In this document: in pieces, positions 23,557 to 32,737 of the stretch
Layout of the letters: each line of letters opens with the position of its first letter
How positions within the stretch are numbered: position 1 is the first letter of the stretch
NCBI RefSeq assembly: GCF_003315245.1
Contig: NZ_QNRT01000005.1
Span: 1-64,000 of the forward strand
DNA: 64,000 nt
Source of the DNA: Arenicella xantha
GTDB lineage: Bacteria > Pseudomonadota > Gammaproteobacteria > Arenicellales > Arenicellaceae
Direction of reading: 5' to 3'
Position numbers and translations under genes: made by a program
The notes under the pieces: generated by a model
The model's input: only the letters and a program-made list of their open reading frames with translations
Databases searched by the model: none
What the model was told of the DNA's origin: nothing

Positions 23557-25299
23557 GTGAAAGACCAATTACAAGCATTGTTTGCCCAAGCCCTTGATCA
23601 ACTCAAACATGATGAGGTAATTCCGGCTGAGCATGCAGTAAATTTGCAGTTTGAGCGAACCCGGCAACGTGAGCATGGTGACTTTGCGACTAATGTTGCC
23701 ATGACCTTAGCCAAACCGGCTAAACGAAACCCGCGAGAATTAGCAGAGCTGATAGTTGCCGCATTGCCGAGCGACCCATTGATTACGCAAGTGGATATTG
23801 CCGGGCCGGGATTTATTAATGTGTTTCTTGCCTCAGATGTTCGCTATGCCGTGCTAGACAAAGTTTTTGCCGCAGCGGATCGCTACGGACTGGCAGCTGC
23901 TGATTCTGGTCAGCGGATTATGGTGGAATTTGTCTCGGCGAACCCGACTGGCCCTCTACATGTGGGCCATGGTCGTGGAGCGGCGTACGGTGATGCGCTT
24001 GCACGCGTATTGACTGCCGCCGGTCACTCGGTCGAACGAGAGTATTATGTTAATGATGCGGGTCGGCAAATGGATATCTTGGCGGTTAGCGTTTGGATTC
24101 GCTACTTACAAGCCAGCGGCGTAGAAGTCGCGCTGCCAGAAAATGGTTACCAAGGTGACTATGTAGCAGAGATGGGGCAACAGTTAGCGCAACAGCACGC
24201 GAGTAAATACTGCTTAGCGGCCGACGATATCGAGTCGGCACGGGCCGATTTGGACTTGGAAGCCGCCTTAGACGCCACGATTGAACTTGCTAAGAGGCAA
24301 TTGGGCGAAGCCGGTTTTGCGATTTTCTTCAATTTGGCGTTGGACACAATTTTAGCCGATATCCGCGATGATCTGAGTCGCTTCGGAGTGGACTACGACA
24401 CCTGGTTTTCAGAGCGCTCTTTGTTCACCGACGGCAAGATTCAGGCCGCGATAGAGCAGTTACAGGAGTCCGGCGACATCTATGAAAAAGGTGGTGCGCT
24501 ATGGTTTCGAACCACGGCCTATGGCGATGAGAAAGATCGTGTGGTGGTACGTGAAAATGGTCAGCCAACTTACTTTGCCTCTGACATTGCTTACCACGCT
24601 GACAAGCTAGCACGCGGCTTTGATTTGGCGATTAATGTGTGGGGCTCCGATCACCATGGTTACATACCTCGTGTTAAGGCCGCCTTGCAGGCGATGAATC
24701 TCGACCCAGAAAAGCTGAAAGTACTGTTGGTGCAATTTGCCGTGTTGTATCGCGGTGAAGAGAAAGTGCCAATGTCCACGCGTAGTGGAAAATTCGTTAC
24801 GCTAAGTGATTTGCAAACCGAGATTGGGTCGGATGCGGCTCGCTTCTTTTATGCGCAGCGTAAGTCTGAGCAACACATGGATTTCGATCTAGATTTAGCC
24901 AAGTCGCAAAGCAACGAGAACCCAATGTATTATGTGCAGTATGCACATGCTCGAATTTGTCGAATTTTTGAAACTGCTAAGCAACGTGAGATTGTCTGTG
25001 ACCAGCTAGATAACGCTGATTTTAGTCTATTAAGCAGTGAGCATGAGATTGCACTACTCACTTTAATTGAACGCTTTCCTGAAGTAATCCAAAGTGCCGC
25101 TGCAAATTATGAGCCACATCAGGTGAGTTACTACTTGCGTGAACTTGCCACAGCGTTTCATGCGTACTACAACGCTTGTAAGATTTTGGACGCTGATCCA
25201 GCGCCACGCTCAGCGATGCTGGCATTGAGTTCGGCGACCCGACAAGTGCTCAAAAATGGTTTGAATATCATCGGCGTCGGTGCCCCGGAATCAATGTGA
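23557..25299 (+). CDS. argS: arginyl-tRNA synthetase
   Basis: The product has 580 aa and starts at GTG with GAGAGAA upstream. It shows the class I signature SANPTGPLHVGHGRGAAYGDAL, an N-terminal Add1 domain, and VPMSTRSGKFV near the usual KMSKS position. The C-terminal DALR anticodon domain contains YYVQYAHARICRIF. It charges tRNA-Arg. The SPOR-domain gene follows 33 nt later. Confidence 0.98.
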   Translation: MKDQLQALFAQALDQLKHDEVIPAEHAVNLQFERTRQREHGDFATNVAMTLAKPAKRNPRELAELIVAALPSDPLITQVDIAGPGFINVFLASDVRYAVLDKVFAAADRYGLAAADSGQRIMVEFVSANPTGPLHVGHGRGAAYGDALARVLTAAGHSVEREYYVNDAGRQMDILAVSVWIRYLQASGVEVALPENGYQGDYVAEMGQQLAQQHASKYCLAADDIESARADLDLEAALDATIELAKRQLGEAGFAIFFNLALDTILADIRDDLSRFGVDYDTWFSERSLFTDGKIQAAIEQLQESGDIYEKGGALWFRTTAYGDEKDRVVVRENGQPTYFASDIAYHADKLARGFDLAINVWGSDHHGYIPRVKAALQAMNLDPEKLKVLLVQFAVLYRGEEKVPMSTRSGKFVTLSDLQTEIGSDAARFFYAQRKSEQHMDFDLDLAKSQSNENPMYYVQYAHARICRIFETAKQREIVCDQLDNADFSLLSSEHEIALLTLIERFPEVIQSAAANYEPHQVSYYLRELATAFHAYYNACKILDADPAPRSAMLALSSATRQVLKNGLNIIGVGAPESM

Positions 25300-25332
25300 T
25301 TCTAGCGCTACTAACGAATTAGGTGAGTGAAA

Positions 25333-25923
25333 ATGGCGCAAGCACGTCGAATTAAAAAGAAACCGCCGGCCAAGTCTAAAAAAAACCGTCGAGCAGGCAG
25401 TATTCCTTGGGGTTTGCTGCTCGTGGTGCTGGTGACAGGCATTATTTTGGGTAAGCTAATTGCCGGTGCGCAACATGACGGCGACGGATTAGGCTCTGGT
25501 TTGCGAGCGCTTATCGATAATATTGGTTCCGAGCCGATTGATGATGATGAAGCCATTGCTGAGTTGATCGAAGAGAAGAGCACTGAGAAAGAATTTGATT
25601 TTTATTTGGTATTACCTGATATCGAACAGGTAATGCCCGATGACTTACCGGAAGCCGCGCCGTCGCGTAAAGACGACAGTCTGGTCTATTACGTGCAGGC
25701 GGCATCGTTTCGGCAGCAGGCCGATGCTGAAAAATTGCGCGCACGGTTAGCGTTAAAAGGGTTTAAATCGATTACTCAAGCACGAACATCTGTTGAAACC
25801 GGCACATTCTATCGGGTGCGCCTTGGCCCGTATGAGGATCGGCGGAAGGCTAAAACGGCGAAAAATAAACTGCAGCATGTGGGCGTACGCCCGATGGTCT
25901 ACTCGGTAAAAAAAGAAAGTTAA
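25333..25923 (+). CDS. SPOR-domain cell-division-type protein
   Basis: The product has 196 aa from the ATG at 25333, with AGGTGAG 5 nt upstream. A basic cytoplasmic head (RRIKKKPPAKSKKNRR), one membrane helix (about 24-42), a periplasmic linker and a C-terminal SPOR domain (about 115-194, YYVQAASFRQQADAEKLRARLALKG...YRVRLGPYEDRRKA) are visible. SPOR domains bind denuded glycan at the septum. An FtsN-like role next to argS is a common arrangement, but the FtsN essential segment is not clearly seen. Confidence 0.9.
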   Translation: MAQARRIKKKPPAKSKKNRRAGSIPWGLLLVVLVTGIILGKLIAGAQHDGDGLGSGLRALIDNIGSEPIDDDEAIAELIEEKSTEKEFDFYLVLPDIEQVMPDDLPEAAPSRKDDSLVYYVQAASFRQQADAEKLRARLALKGFKSITQARTSVETGTFYRVRLGPYEDRRKAKTAKNKLQHVGVRPMVYSVKKES

Positions 25924-25980
25924 TTGACCCGCGGTTAGCGCCTTACTAATTATTGCTTTGGTCGGATACGACCATTTGGA

Positions 25981-26640
25981 TTAGCTGTTTGCAGCGCGTT
26001 TCAGTTTGTTTACATTTTCCATCATGGCCGACTGAACCAGCTCAGCTACTTGTTCAGGGTGTTGTTTGAATTGCGCGCGATCAATATAGGTTGGCGTACC
26101 GATGCCAATATGGATAGTCGAGAACGGTTTTGGAAAGCGGTGGTTGTCCCAGCTATTCAAAACCCATTGCCGGCTTGCTTCGATATGAAATGGCACGATC
26201 GGTGCCCGACCGACAGCTGCCAACCACAGTACGCCATGTTGAACCTGATATTTTGGTCCTCGCGGACCGTCAGGTGTCAACGCAACGGCATTTCCGCTTT
26301 TTAATAGCTTTAATACGGCGCGCGTTGCTGAAGAAGATCCTTTGGAACTTGAACCTCTTACTGTCTTGTTGCCAAATAGTGCCCCTAGGCGTGCTACATA
26401 TTCTCCGTCGCGACTAGCGCTAACCATGCAGGTCATGCCGCGATTACGCATAGCCCATGGCGCAAAGGTCGAGCAGTTGTGCCACATGCTAAGAATCCAC
26501 GCGCGATCTGAGTGTGTTAGCTCGTCTAATGTTGTCTTGTTGTGCCAACGAACGCGGCAGGTCATGGTTATCAGGGTCATGACCAGTTTGATCAATCTGG
26601 GTATCAGAATGAATTTTAATTCAGTTTTTTTGTTCGGCAT
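25981..26640 (-). CDS. DUF374 lysophospholipid acyltransferase family protein
   Basis: The product has 219 aa. An N-terminal hydrophobic segment is followed by ILSMWHN in place of the HX4D motif, SASRDGEYVARL and TPDGPRGPKYQVQHG, the DUF374 signature. It is related to the LpxL-type acyltransferases and may acylate lipid A or another lipid at the inner membrane. Its start abuts the end of the LpxD-like gene with no spacer, so the two are coupled. Confidence 0.9.
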   Translation of the reverse strand: MPNKKTELKFILIPRLIKLVMTLITMTCRVRWHNKTTLDELTHSDRAWILSMWHNCSTFAPWAMRNRGMTCMVSASRDGEYVARLGALFGNKTVRGSSSKGSSSATRAVLKLLKSGNAVALTPDGPRGPKYQVQHGVLWLAAVGRAPIVPFHIEASRQWVLNSWDNHRFPKPFSTIHIGIGTPTYIDRAQFKQHPEQVAELVQSAMMENVNKLKRAANS

Positions 26641-27678
26641 CTAACTGTCGTCGTCGAGGCGAGCCTGCAATGTTTTGAGCGTTTTTTCCAACCGAGCGAC
26701 TTTTTTCCCCAAGGCTAAATTGCGTACGTATTCCTTCAGCGGGCGAGCTGGTGTTCCTGCCCACATTCCCGCGCTGGGTATGTCTTCGGTAACGCCGCAA
26801 CGATGTAATAAAATCGCGCCGTCCGCAACATTCTTGTGATCTAACACGCCGGTTTGCCCTGAGGCTATGACTTGTTTGCCAATTTTTGATGAGCCCGCTA
26901 CTGCGGTTTGCGCTGTGAGTACGGTGTTTTCACCGACCTCAACGTTGTGGGCTATATGTACTAAGTTGTCAATCTTAACGCCTCGACGCAATCGCGTTTC
27001 ACCGAATGTTCCTCGGTCAATGCAGCTGTTGGCGCCGACGTGCACATCATCTTCTAATACCACTACCCCGGTATGCGGAATAGGATGGTATTGACCGCTA
27101 GCATCTGGTGCAAAGCCAAACCCTTCGCTGGCTATAACGCTGCCGGATTGCACTACGCATCGCTTACCAATGTGCGTGCCGTAGCCCAAATTAACGCCGC
27201 TATGGATGACACTGTCGTCACCAATGACGACCTGGTGTTCAAGCACTGAAGTCGCTCGAACAATAACTCTATCGCCTAATATGCAGTCACTGCCTATCAC
27301 TGCATTTGGGCCTATCCGGCAGCCCGTGCCGAGCCGCGCTGAAGCATGGATTACTGCGCTAGGATGAATCGCATCCCACTCGAGATCGGCATTGAGGTAT
27401 GGATCATAGCGGCGTTTAATTGCCGATTGCGCTAGTCTGAGATCAGCTACGCAGACGATGAAGCTGTCGGTGTGGTCTAGAATTTTATTGGCAACTTCAA
27501 CTGAGGTAATAATGACCGCGGCGCTAGGAGGCAACAGTTCGGCACTCTGCAGAAATATTAAACAGCTGGCGCTAGCTTGGTCAGGGCTGGCAGATCGGTC
27601 AAACTGAGTATGTTTGCCGTGGGTTTGTAGCACCACATCAGCAAATTCAGTGACTAATTCTTGGGTAGTAAATATCAT
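26641..27678 (-). CDS. lpxD: LpxD-type UDP-acylglucosamine N-acyltransferase
   Basis: The product has 345 aa. An N-terminal uridine-binding domain (about 1-100) precedes a left-handed hexapeptide beta helix with the LpxD core SVIASEGFGFAPD, HTGVVVLEDDVHVGANSCIDRGTFGET and KIDNLVHIAHNVEVGENTVLTAQTAVAGS. A C-terminal helical tail follows. It transfers a 3-hydroxyacyl chain in lipid A synthesis. It is not in the bam-lpxD-fabZ-lpxA cluster but next to a DUF374 acyltransferase, so it may be a second, specialised copy. The symbol names the family. Confidence 0.88.
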   Translation of the reverse strand: MIFTTQELVTEFADVVLQTHGKHTQFDRSASPDQASASCLIFLQSAELLPPSAAVIITSVEVANKILDHTDSFIVCVADLRLAQSAIKRRYDPYLNADLEWDAIHPSAVIHASARLGTGCRIGPNAVIGSDCILGDRVIVRATSVLEHQVVIGDDSVIHSGVNLGYGTHIGKRCVVQSGSVIASEGFGFAPDASGQYHPIPHTGVVVLEDDVHVGANSCIDRGTFGETRLRRGVKIDNLVHIAHNVEVGENTVLTAQTAVAGSSKIGKQVIASGQTGVLDHKNVADGAILLHRCGVTEDIPSAGMWAGTPARPLKEYVRNLALGKKVARLEKTLKTLQARLDDDS

Positions 27679-27788
27679 GCCTTACATGATACGTCACCGT
27701 GATTACCATCGTCCATCCTAGAGTTAGTTGGAGAAGTTGTTTATAGTACGCAGATCGTCCGTCATCGAACTTAACGCCACTCACAAAT

Positions 27789-28820
27789 ATGTCGAGATTT
27801 CTCAAACTTGTGCATTTGTCTTGCTTCGTCAGCCTGCTGGCTGCCTGTGGTGAGTCGACTGAGAGCATTGCGCCGATTGGCTTAGAGAACGTTGTTGAGC
27901 CGGCGCCGACAGTCGACAACAAAAATACGCATTTGTTTATTGGAACCGGTAGTGTACAGGGTGTCTACTTTCCCATAGGGGGCGTGATTTGTCGCTTGCT
28001 TAATCGAGACAAAGTTCGACATCGTATTCGCTGTTCACTGGAGAGCACAGGTGGCTCGGTTTATAATCTGAAAGAACTTCGCGCCGGTAACTTTGACCTA
28101 GTCTTTGCTCAATCAGACTGGCAATTCCATGCTTACCACGGCACCAGCGTGTTTGAAAAAGATGGGCCGAACTCAGACTTGCGTGCGGTGTTTGCTTTAG
28201 AAGCCGACCCGATCATTTTGCTGGTGAAGCAAGACAGCTCAGTCGAAGAATTTGATGAGTTAGCTGGCAAAACCGTGAGTTTCGGTTATACGCGATCACT
28301 GCAACATCGGATCATGGATGATTTTCTCGCGGTCAAACAATGGAGCAGTGAGAATTTTAAAGAAGTTCGCCCAATGAGCGATTCTAAGCAGCTGGTTCAG
28401 TTATGCGACGGTTTAATCGATGCTGGATTATTGTTGTCGAGTGGTTTAAATGATTATTTAGCTGAATTACCATCTGACTGCGCTTTGCGCATGGTGTCCA
28501 TTAGCGGGCATAGTGTCGATGAGGTGATACAGCGACATCCATATTACCGAACCGGTAGAATTCCTAAGGGTATGTATTTGAATGCAGCGGACGACACCGA
28601 ATCATTTGGCTTAGGCGCTACTTTTGTTGCGTCAGAATCGACCTCGCCTAAGGCGATTTATCACGTCGTTAAAGAGGTCGTCGAAAATTTTCGTGATTTT
28701 AAATCACTTCATCCTTCGTTGTCTGAGCTTGATCAACATGAGCTTTCGAACGCTGGTATCTCAATCCCACTACATCCTGGTGCCATCCGTTACTACAAGG
28801 AAGCTAGGTTACTAAAATAA
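27789..28820 (+). CDS. TAXI-family solute-binding lipoprotein
   Basis: The product has 343 aa. It has a lipoprotein signal with Cys20 (SLLAAC). The TAXI TRAP-binding pattern follows: FIGTGSVQGVYFPIGGVICRLLNR, CSLESTGGSVYNLKELRAGNFDLVFAQSDWQ and GLIDAGLLLSSG. It probably binds a small carboxylate such as glutamate in the periplasm. No TRAP membrane subunits are adjacent, so it is either an orphan binder or paired with distant genes. Carbonic anhydrase follows after 4 nt. Confidence 0.92.
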   Translation: MSRFLKLVHLSCFVSLLAACGESTESIAPIGLENVVEPAPTVDNKNTHLFIGTGSVQGVYFPIGGVICRLLNRDKVRHRIRCSLESTGGSVYNLKELRAGNFDLVFAQSDWQFHAYHGTSVFEKDGPNSDLRAVFALEADPIILLVKQDSSVEEFDELAGKTVSFGYTRSLQHRIMDDFLAVKQWSSENFKEVRPMSDSKQLVQLCDGLIDAGLLLSSGLNDYLAELPSDCALRMVSISGHSVDEVIQRHPYYRTGRIPKGMYLNAADDTESFGLGATFVASESTSPKAIYHVVKEVVENFRDFKSLHPSLSELDQHELSNAGISIPLHPGAIRYYKEARLLK

Positions 28821-28824
28821 TATT

Positions 28825-29439
28825 ATGCAAGCAGATCAAGCCCTACAAAAGTTGATTGATGGTAATCAGCATTTTATCAGTGCCACCGCCGCTAATTCGG
28901 AAATTACTACGCACCTCAAGCCAGTGAATCTTGGCGAGAAACAAAAGCCCTTCGCGGTTATTTTGGGCTGTTCTGACTCCCGTGTGCCGGCCGAGCTAGT
29001 GTTTCATTGCGGTCTTGGCGATTTGTTCGTGATTCGAGTCGCCGGAAACATAGTGGCGCCGTCGCAAATTGGTAGCATTGAGTTTGCTTGTCAACAATTC
29101 GATGTTCAGTTGGTGGTGGTATTAGGTCATTCTCACTGTGGTGCGATTAACGCTACGGTGGATGCTTTAACGGTCGATCAAGATACTATTTCACCAAACA
29201 TTGCGTCGATTGTTGACCGCGTGACTCCAGCCGTATTACCGATTGTCAACGCAGGTAATTACGGCGACCGCACTGACCTTATTCATCAAGCTATGCGCGC
29301 TAATGTTGAGCAATCTGTTAATGGCTTGCAAATGCGCTCCAGGCAATTGCGCCAGTTGGTACGTAAGGGTAAATTAAAAATCGTTGGTGCGGAATATTCG
29401 ATTGAGAGTGGCCGAGTCGATTTTTACAATCAAGATTAG
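28825..29439 (+). CDS. beta-type carbonic anhydrase
   Basis: The product has 204 aa. The zinc ligands are seen in GCSDSRVPAE (Cys, with the Asp-Arg dyad) and VLGHSHCGAI (His and Cys). It converts CO2 and bicarbonate. No signal peptide is visible, so it is cytoplasmic. It lies 4 nt after the TAXI gene, so they are likely cotranscribed. Confidence 0.95.
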   Translation: MQADQALQKLIDGNQHFISATAANSEITTHLKPVNLGEKQKPFAVILGCSDSRVPAELVFHCGLGDLFVIRVAGNIVAPSQIGSIEFACQQFDVQLVVVLGHSHCGAINATVDALTVDQDTISPNIASIVDRVTPAVLPIVNAGNYGDRTDLIHQAMRANVEQSVNGLQMRSRQLRQLVRKGKLKIVGAEYSIESGRVDFYNQD

Positions 29440-29506
29440 CGCGGCGTAAGAATGCGCATCGGCAGTGTCGAACTTTGTGATATGAACTTATGATTAGGAA
29501 ATCAAT

Positions 29507-30184
29507 ATGGTAAGCAGCCCCTTTAGTAATTTATTCGGCCAGTCGCCGATTCGTCCAATTCAGACACATATTGGGTTAGCCCACCAATGCGCGGAGCTGT
29601 TGCAACCGTTTATGGAAGCGGCCATGGTGAATGACTGGGACACAGCAAAAGACCTGTACCAGCAAATAGCTAAGTTGGAGCATGATGCTGATGATGCCAA
29701 GACTCAGCTTCGTACCAATTTACCGAGCAGTTTGATGATGCCGGTCGACCGCGGCGACTTGCTATTAATGATTAGCAAACAAGATAAGATCGCGAACTGT
29801 ACCAAAGACATCGCCGGTATCATGGTGGGTCGTAAAATGGCGATTCCGGTTGAAATCAGTGAGTTGATGCGTAAGTTTGTTAGCCTCGCAATCGAAACGT
29901 CAGCCCAAGCAGTTAAAGCCGTTAATGAAATGGATGAACTGCTGGAGCTGGGTTTTAAAGGACGCGTTCTGGATGTGGTTGAGACCTTAATTGAAGAGTT
30001 GAATCGACTGGAACATGAGAATGACGAGTTGCAAATAAAAGTCCGAGCTCAGCTATTTGAGATCGAAGAGTCTCTCTCACCTATCAATGTTATTTTTCTA
30101 TATAAAGTCATTGAATGGGTCGGCGCTCTGGCGGATGCGGCGCAAAGTGCTGGTGGCAAATTACAATTATTGATCGCGCGTTAA
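29507..30184 (+). CDS. DUF47/TIGR00153 phosphate-transport accessory protein
   Basis: The product has 225 aa. It is a PhoU-like all-helical protein with HDADDAKTQLRTNLPSSLMMPVDRGDLL and a final EWVGALADAAQSAGGKL, typical of the family found before Pit transporters. It probably controls the adjacent transporter, which starts 39 nt later. Confidence 0.95.
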   Translation: MVSSPFSNLFGQSPIRPIQTHIGLAHQCAELLQPFMEAAMVNDWDTAKDLYQQIAKLEHDADDAKTQLRTNLPSSLMMPVDRGDLLLMISKQDKIANCTKDIAGIMVGRKMAIPVEISELMRKFVSLAIETSAQAVKAVNEMDELLELGFKGRVLDVVETLIEELNRLEHENDELQIKVRAQLFEIEESLSPINVIFLYKVIEWVGALADAAQSAGGKLQLLIAR

Positions 30185-30223
30185 TCAACGTGGCTCAAAC
30201 AATTTAGATAAAGGGGCATACTA

Positions 30224-31507
30224 ATGGAAATTATCGCGCAACACGGTCATATGTTGTTAATCCTCGGCTGTATCTTCGCCTTTTTCATGGCTTGGGGAAT
30301 TGGCGCTAATGACGTGGCTAATGCGATGGGAACGTCCGTCGGTTCCCGCGCATTAACGGTAAAACAAGCTATTTTTATCGCGATCATATTCGAGTTTGCT
30401 GGGGCTTATTTGGCCGGTGGTGAAGTTACTTCGACGATCCGCAAAGGCATTCTTGATCCGGCATTAATAAATGATCAACCTGATTTGTTGGTGTTTGGCA
30501 TGATGTCAGCTTTGCTGGCAGCCGGTTGTTGGTTACTTATTGCTAGCATGAAAGGCTGGCCAGTCTCTACTACTCACTCGATTGTTGGTGCGTTGGTTGG
30601 TTTTGCTGCGGTGGGTATTTCTGTCGATGCGGTCAATTGGGGAAAAATAGGAACCATTGTCGCCAGTTGGGTTGTCTCTCCGTTATTGGCGGGCACCATT
30701 TCTTATGCTTTATTTACCAGCGTGCAACGACTGGTATTGGACACCGAAGACCCGTTTAAAAACGCCAAACGTTATGTGCCCCTGTATATGTTTTTCGTGG
30801 GTTTTATGATCGCCATGGTGACTGTTCTCAAAGGGCTTAAAAATACTGCGCTAGACTTAGATTTTGGCCTCGGTAGTAAGTTTCTGAATGGACTGCCGTT
30901 GGCGATTATCGCAGGTTTGATTGTGTCGGCAATTGGTGCGCTGATGCTTCGACGTGTTAAGGATACAGCGGTTGAGGGCAAAGCTAATCGCTTCGCCAAC
31001 GTCGAGAATTTGTTTGCCATATTAATGATATTTACGGCGGCGGCGATGGCCTTTGCGCACGGTTCAAATGACGTCGCAAATGCAGTAGGACCATTGGCAG
31101 CGATTGCTAGCGTAATTGAGTCGGGCGGGCAAGTTGCAACTAAATCAGCTCTTCCTGGATGGATTTTGGTGCTTGGTGGCCTGGGTATTGTGGTGGGTCT
31201 TGCCACATACGGTTTCAAGGTGATGGCAACCATTGGGCGAAAAATCACTGAGTTAACGCCAAGTCGGGGTTTCGCTGCTGAGCTCGGAGCTGCCACGACG
31301 GTCGTATTTGCCTCAACTTGGGGTTTGCCGGTTTCGACTACGCATACCTTGGTTGGCGCCGTGTTAGGCGTTGGTTTGGCACGCGGTATTGGGGCACTAA
31401 ACCTCAAAGTAGTTGGTAATATTTTTATGTCTTGGATCGTAACATTGCCTGCTGGTGCCGGCTTTTCGATAATTATTTTCTTTACTCTCAAAGGTATATT
31501 CGGTTAG
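30224..31507 (+). CDS. PiT-family inorganic phosphate transporter
   Basis: The product has 427 aa and about ten or eleven membrane helices. Both copies of the family signature are present: WGIGANDVANAMGTSVG near the N-terminus and AHGSNDVANAVGPLAA in the second half, plus two PVSTTHS/T-type loops. It imports phosphate with a cation. GGGG lies upstream of the ATG. It forms an operon with the DUF47 gene. Confidence 0.97.
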   Translation: MEIIAQHGHMLLILGCIFAFFMAWGIGANDVANAMGTSVGSRALTVKQAIFIAIIFEFAGAYLAGGEVTSTIRKGILDPALINDQPDLLVFGMMSALLAAGCWLLIASMKGWPVSTTHSIVGALVGFAAVGISVDAVNWGKIGTIVASWVVSPLLAGTISYALFTSVQRLVLDTEDPFKNAKRYVPLYMFFVGFMIAMVTVLKGLKNTALDLDFGLGSKFLNGLPLAIIAGLIVSAIGALMLRRVKDTAVEGKANRFANVENLFAILMIFTAAAMAFAHGSNDVANAVGPLAAIASVIESGGQVATKSALPGWILVLGGLGIVVGLATYGFKVMATIGRKITELTPSRGFAAELGAATTVVFASTWGLPVSTTHTLVGAVLGVGLARGIGALNLKVVGNIFMSWIVTLPAGAGFSIIIFFTLKGIFG

Positions 31508-31568
31508 CCGAAAAAACCTCACACAATTACGTATTTGCTGCGTGTCGCGGCACACTAGGATTAAATAA

Positions 31569-32288
31569 ATGTCTTTCCTCGACCCGTATCACTCATCCAT
31601 TAGCGCAAACCAAATTCAGGTGAGCGCCGATCAAGGTAGTCAGTTCGCCAAACAAGTGGCCGGTGACTACAACCCGATTCATGATCCCGACTCGTCGCGG
31701 TTCTGTGTGCCTGGTGACTTATTGTTTGCGCTAACGCTACAGAAATACGGGATTCATACCAGCATGGGGTTTCAGTTTCTAGAGCTGGTAGCCGGTGATG
31801 CAATCCTTAATTTTCCTGAGGTTGAGCCCTCAGATGAGGTCTCTTTTGCCGTAGAGAATGAGCGTGCTAAGCCGGTAATGGCGGTGCAATATCAAGGTGA
31901 TGCTGGTCATCAACAAGCGCAAATCGAATCGGTGATACGCGAGTATGTGGCGTTTTCGGGGCGCAATTTTCCACATATATTGTTGCCACTGATCAAGCAG
32001 CACGACGTGATGGTAAACCCCAAGCGGCCATTGGTTATCTATGAGCGAATGTCATTTGAATTGGACCACTTGGATTTTGACCATGTGGAGCTTGAATTGT
32101 CCGGCACCGAGCTTGAAGTCACCGGTAAGCGTGGTCGTGCAATTTTGGAGTTTGTTTTTAAACATCAAGGGGCGGAAATCGGAACGGGGTCTAAAGTGTT
32201 GGTGCTAAGTGGCTTGAGGCCCTATGAAGAAGCGGTGATGAATCAAGTCAGAGATGATTATTTGGCACGAGTAAACGCTGAGCAATAA
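31569..32288 (+). CDS. DUF3581 family protein
   Basis: The product has 239 aa and is soluble. It contains FAKQVAGDYNPIHDPDSSRFCVPGDLLFALTLQKYG, a hotdog-like MaoC-type stretch, then LSGTELEVTGKRGRAILEF. This matches the gammaproteobacterial DUF3581 group. Its reaction is unknown; the hotdog-like start suggests acyl-CoA-type ligands. Confidence 0.88.
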   Translation: MSFLDPYHSSISANQIQVSADQGSQFAKQVAGDYNPIHDPDSSRFCVPGDLLFALTLQKYGIHTSMGFQFLELVAGDAILNFPEVEPSDEVSFAVENERAKPVMAVQYQGDAGHQQAQIESVIREYVAFSGRNFPHILLPLIKQHDVMVNPKRPLVIYERMSFELDHLDFDHVELELSGTELEVTGKRGRAILEFVFKHQGAEIGTGSKVLVLSGLRPYEEAVMNQVRDDYLARVNAEQ

Positions 32289-32339
32289 CTCAAACGGGTG
32301 GGCATCTGTGCGGTCAAGCCGTGTTACCGCGCTGCGGCA

Positions 32340-32654
32340 TTATTGAATATTCAGCGTGCGACTGTTGAGTTTCAAGGTAGAACGCGCGAATTCGGCAATT
32401 GACGATGGCTGGAAGGTGCGTACCTCGTCTTCTAATGCGAGAAGAAATAATTGGCGTATAAATTCCCGACATTGCGAGCCTGAGTCAAAACATAATGCGT
32501 TGGCATCGAGCTTTTGGTGTTGGATTAGAAGCTTAACCAGTTCGCATTGGCATGGAATGACCCAGCAATCGCGTCGTGTTCTAAACACCAGCTCTGATCG
32601 CTTTTGACTATGTAAATTGTTTGCGCTGTTGGATGCGCCGTGTTGTCTGGTCAC
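32340..32654 (-). CDS. small protein behind a Fur-like box
   Basis: The product has 104 aa and starts at GTG with GGAGGG six bases upstream, a strong site. It has no signal peptide or membrane helix and four Cys (RRDCWVIPCQCELVK and ALCFDSGSQC). The middle looks helical (LVKLLIQHQK, CREFIRQLFLLALEDEV). A near-ideal Fur box overlaps the expected promoter (32674-32706), so the gene should be turned on by iron shortage. The family is unknown; the Cys set might bind metal or a cluster. Confidence 0.7.
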   Translation of the reverse strand: MTRQHGASNSANNLHSQKRSELVFRTRRDCWVIPCQCELVKLLIQHQKLDANALCFDSGSQCREFIRQLFLLALEDEVRTFQPSSIAEFARSTLKLNSRTLNIQ

Positions 32655-32673
32655 GCTGAACCCTCCAATAGAT

Positions 32674-32706
32674 AACCTTAAATGAGAATCATTCTCATTT
32701 AAGGTT
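32674..32706. promoter_or_regulatory. 33-bp perfect palindrome containing a Fur box
   Basis: Sixteen bases on each side of one central C (32690) are exact reverse complements. The core AATGAGAATCATTCTCATT closely matches the gammaproteobacterial Fur operator. It lies 20 nt before the start of the 32654 gene on the minus strand and 31 nt past the end of the GMC gene. Confidence 0.85.
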
Positions 32707-32737
32707 CGGCGTTTGTCAACTAATCTAACCGCGAATG

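Noticed and set aside
30772-31491. Long minus-strand open frame opposite the PiT transporter
   Set aside because: It lies fully over a clear transporter gene, has no ribosome site and is a low-complexity shadow.
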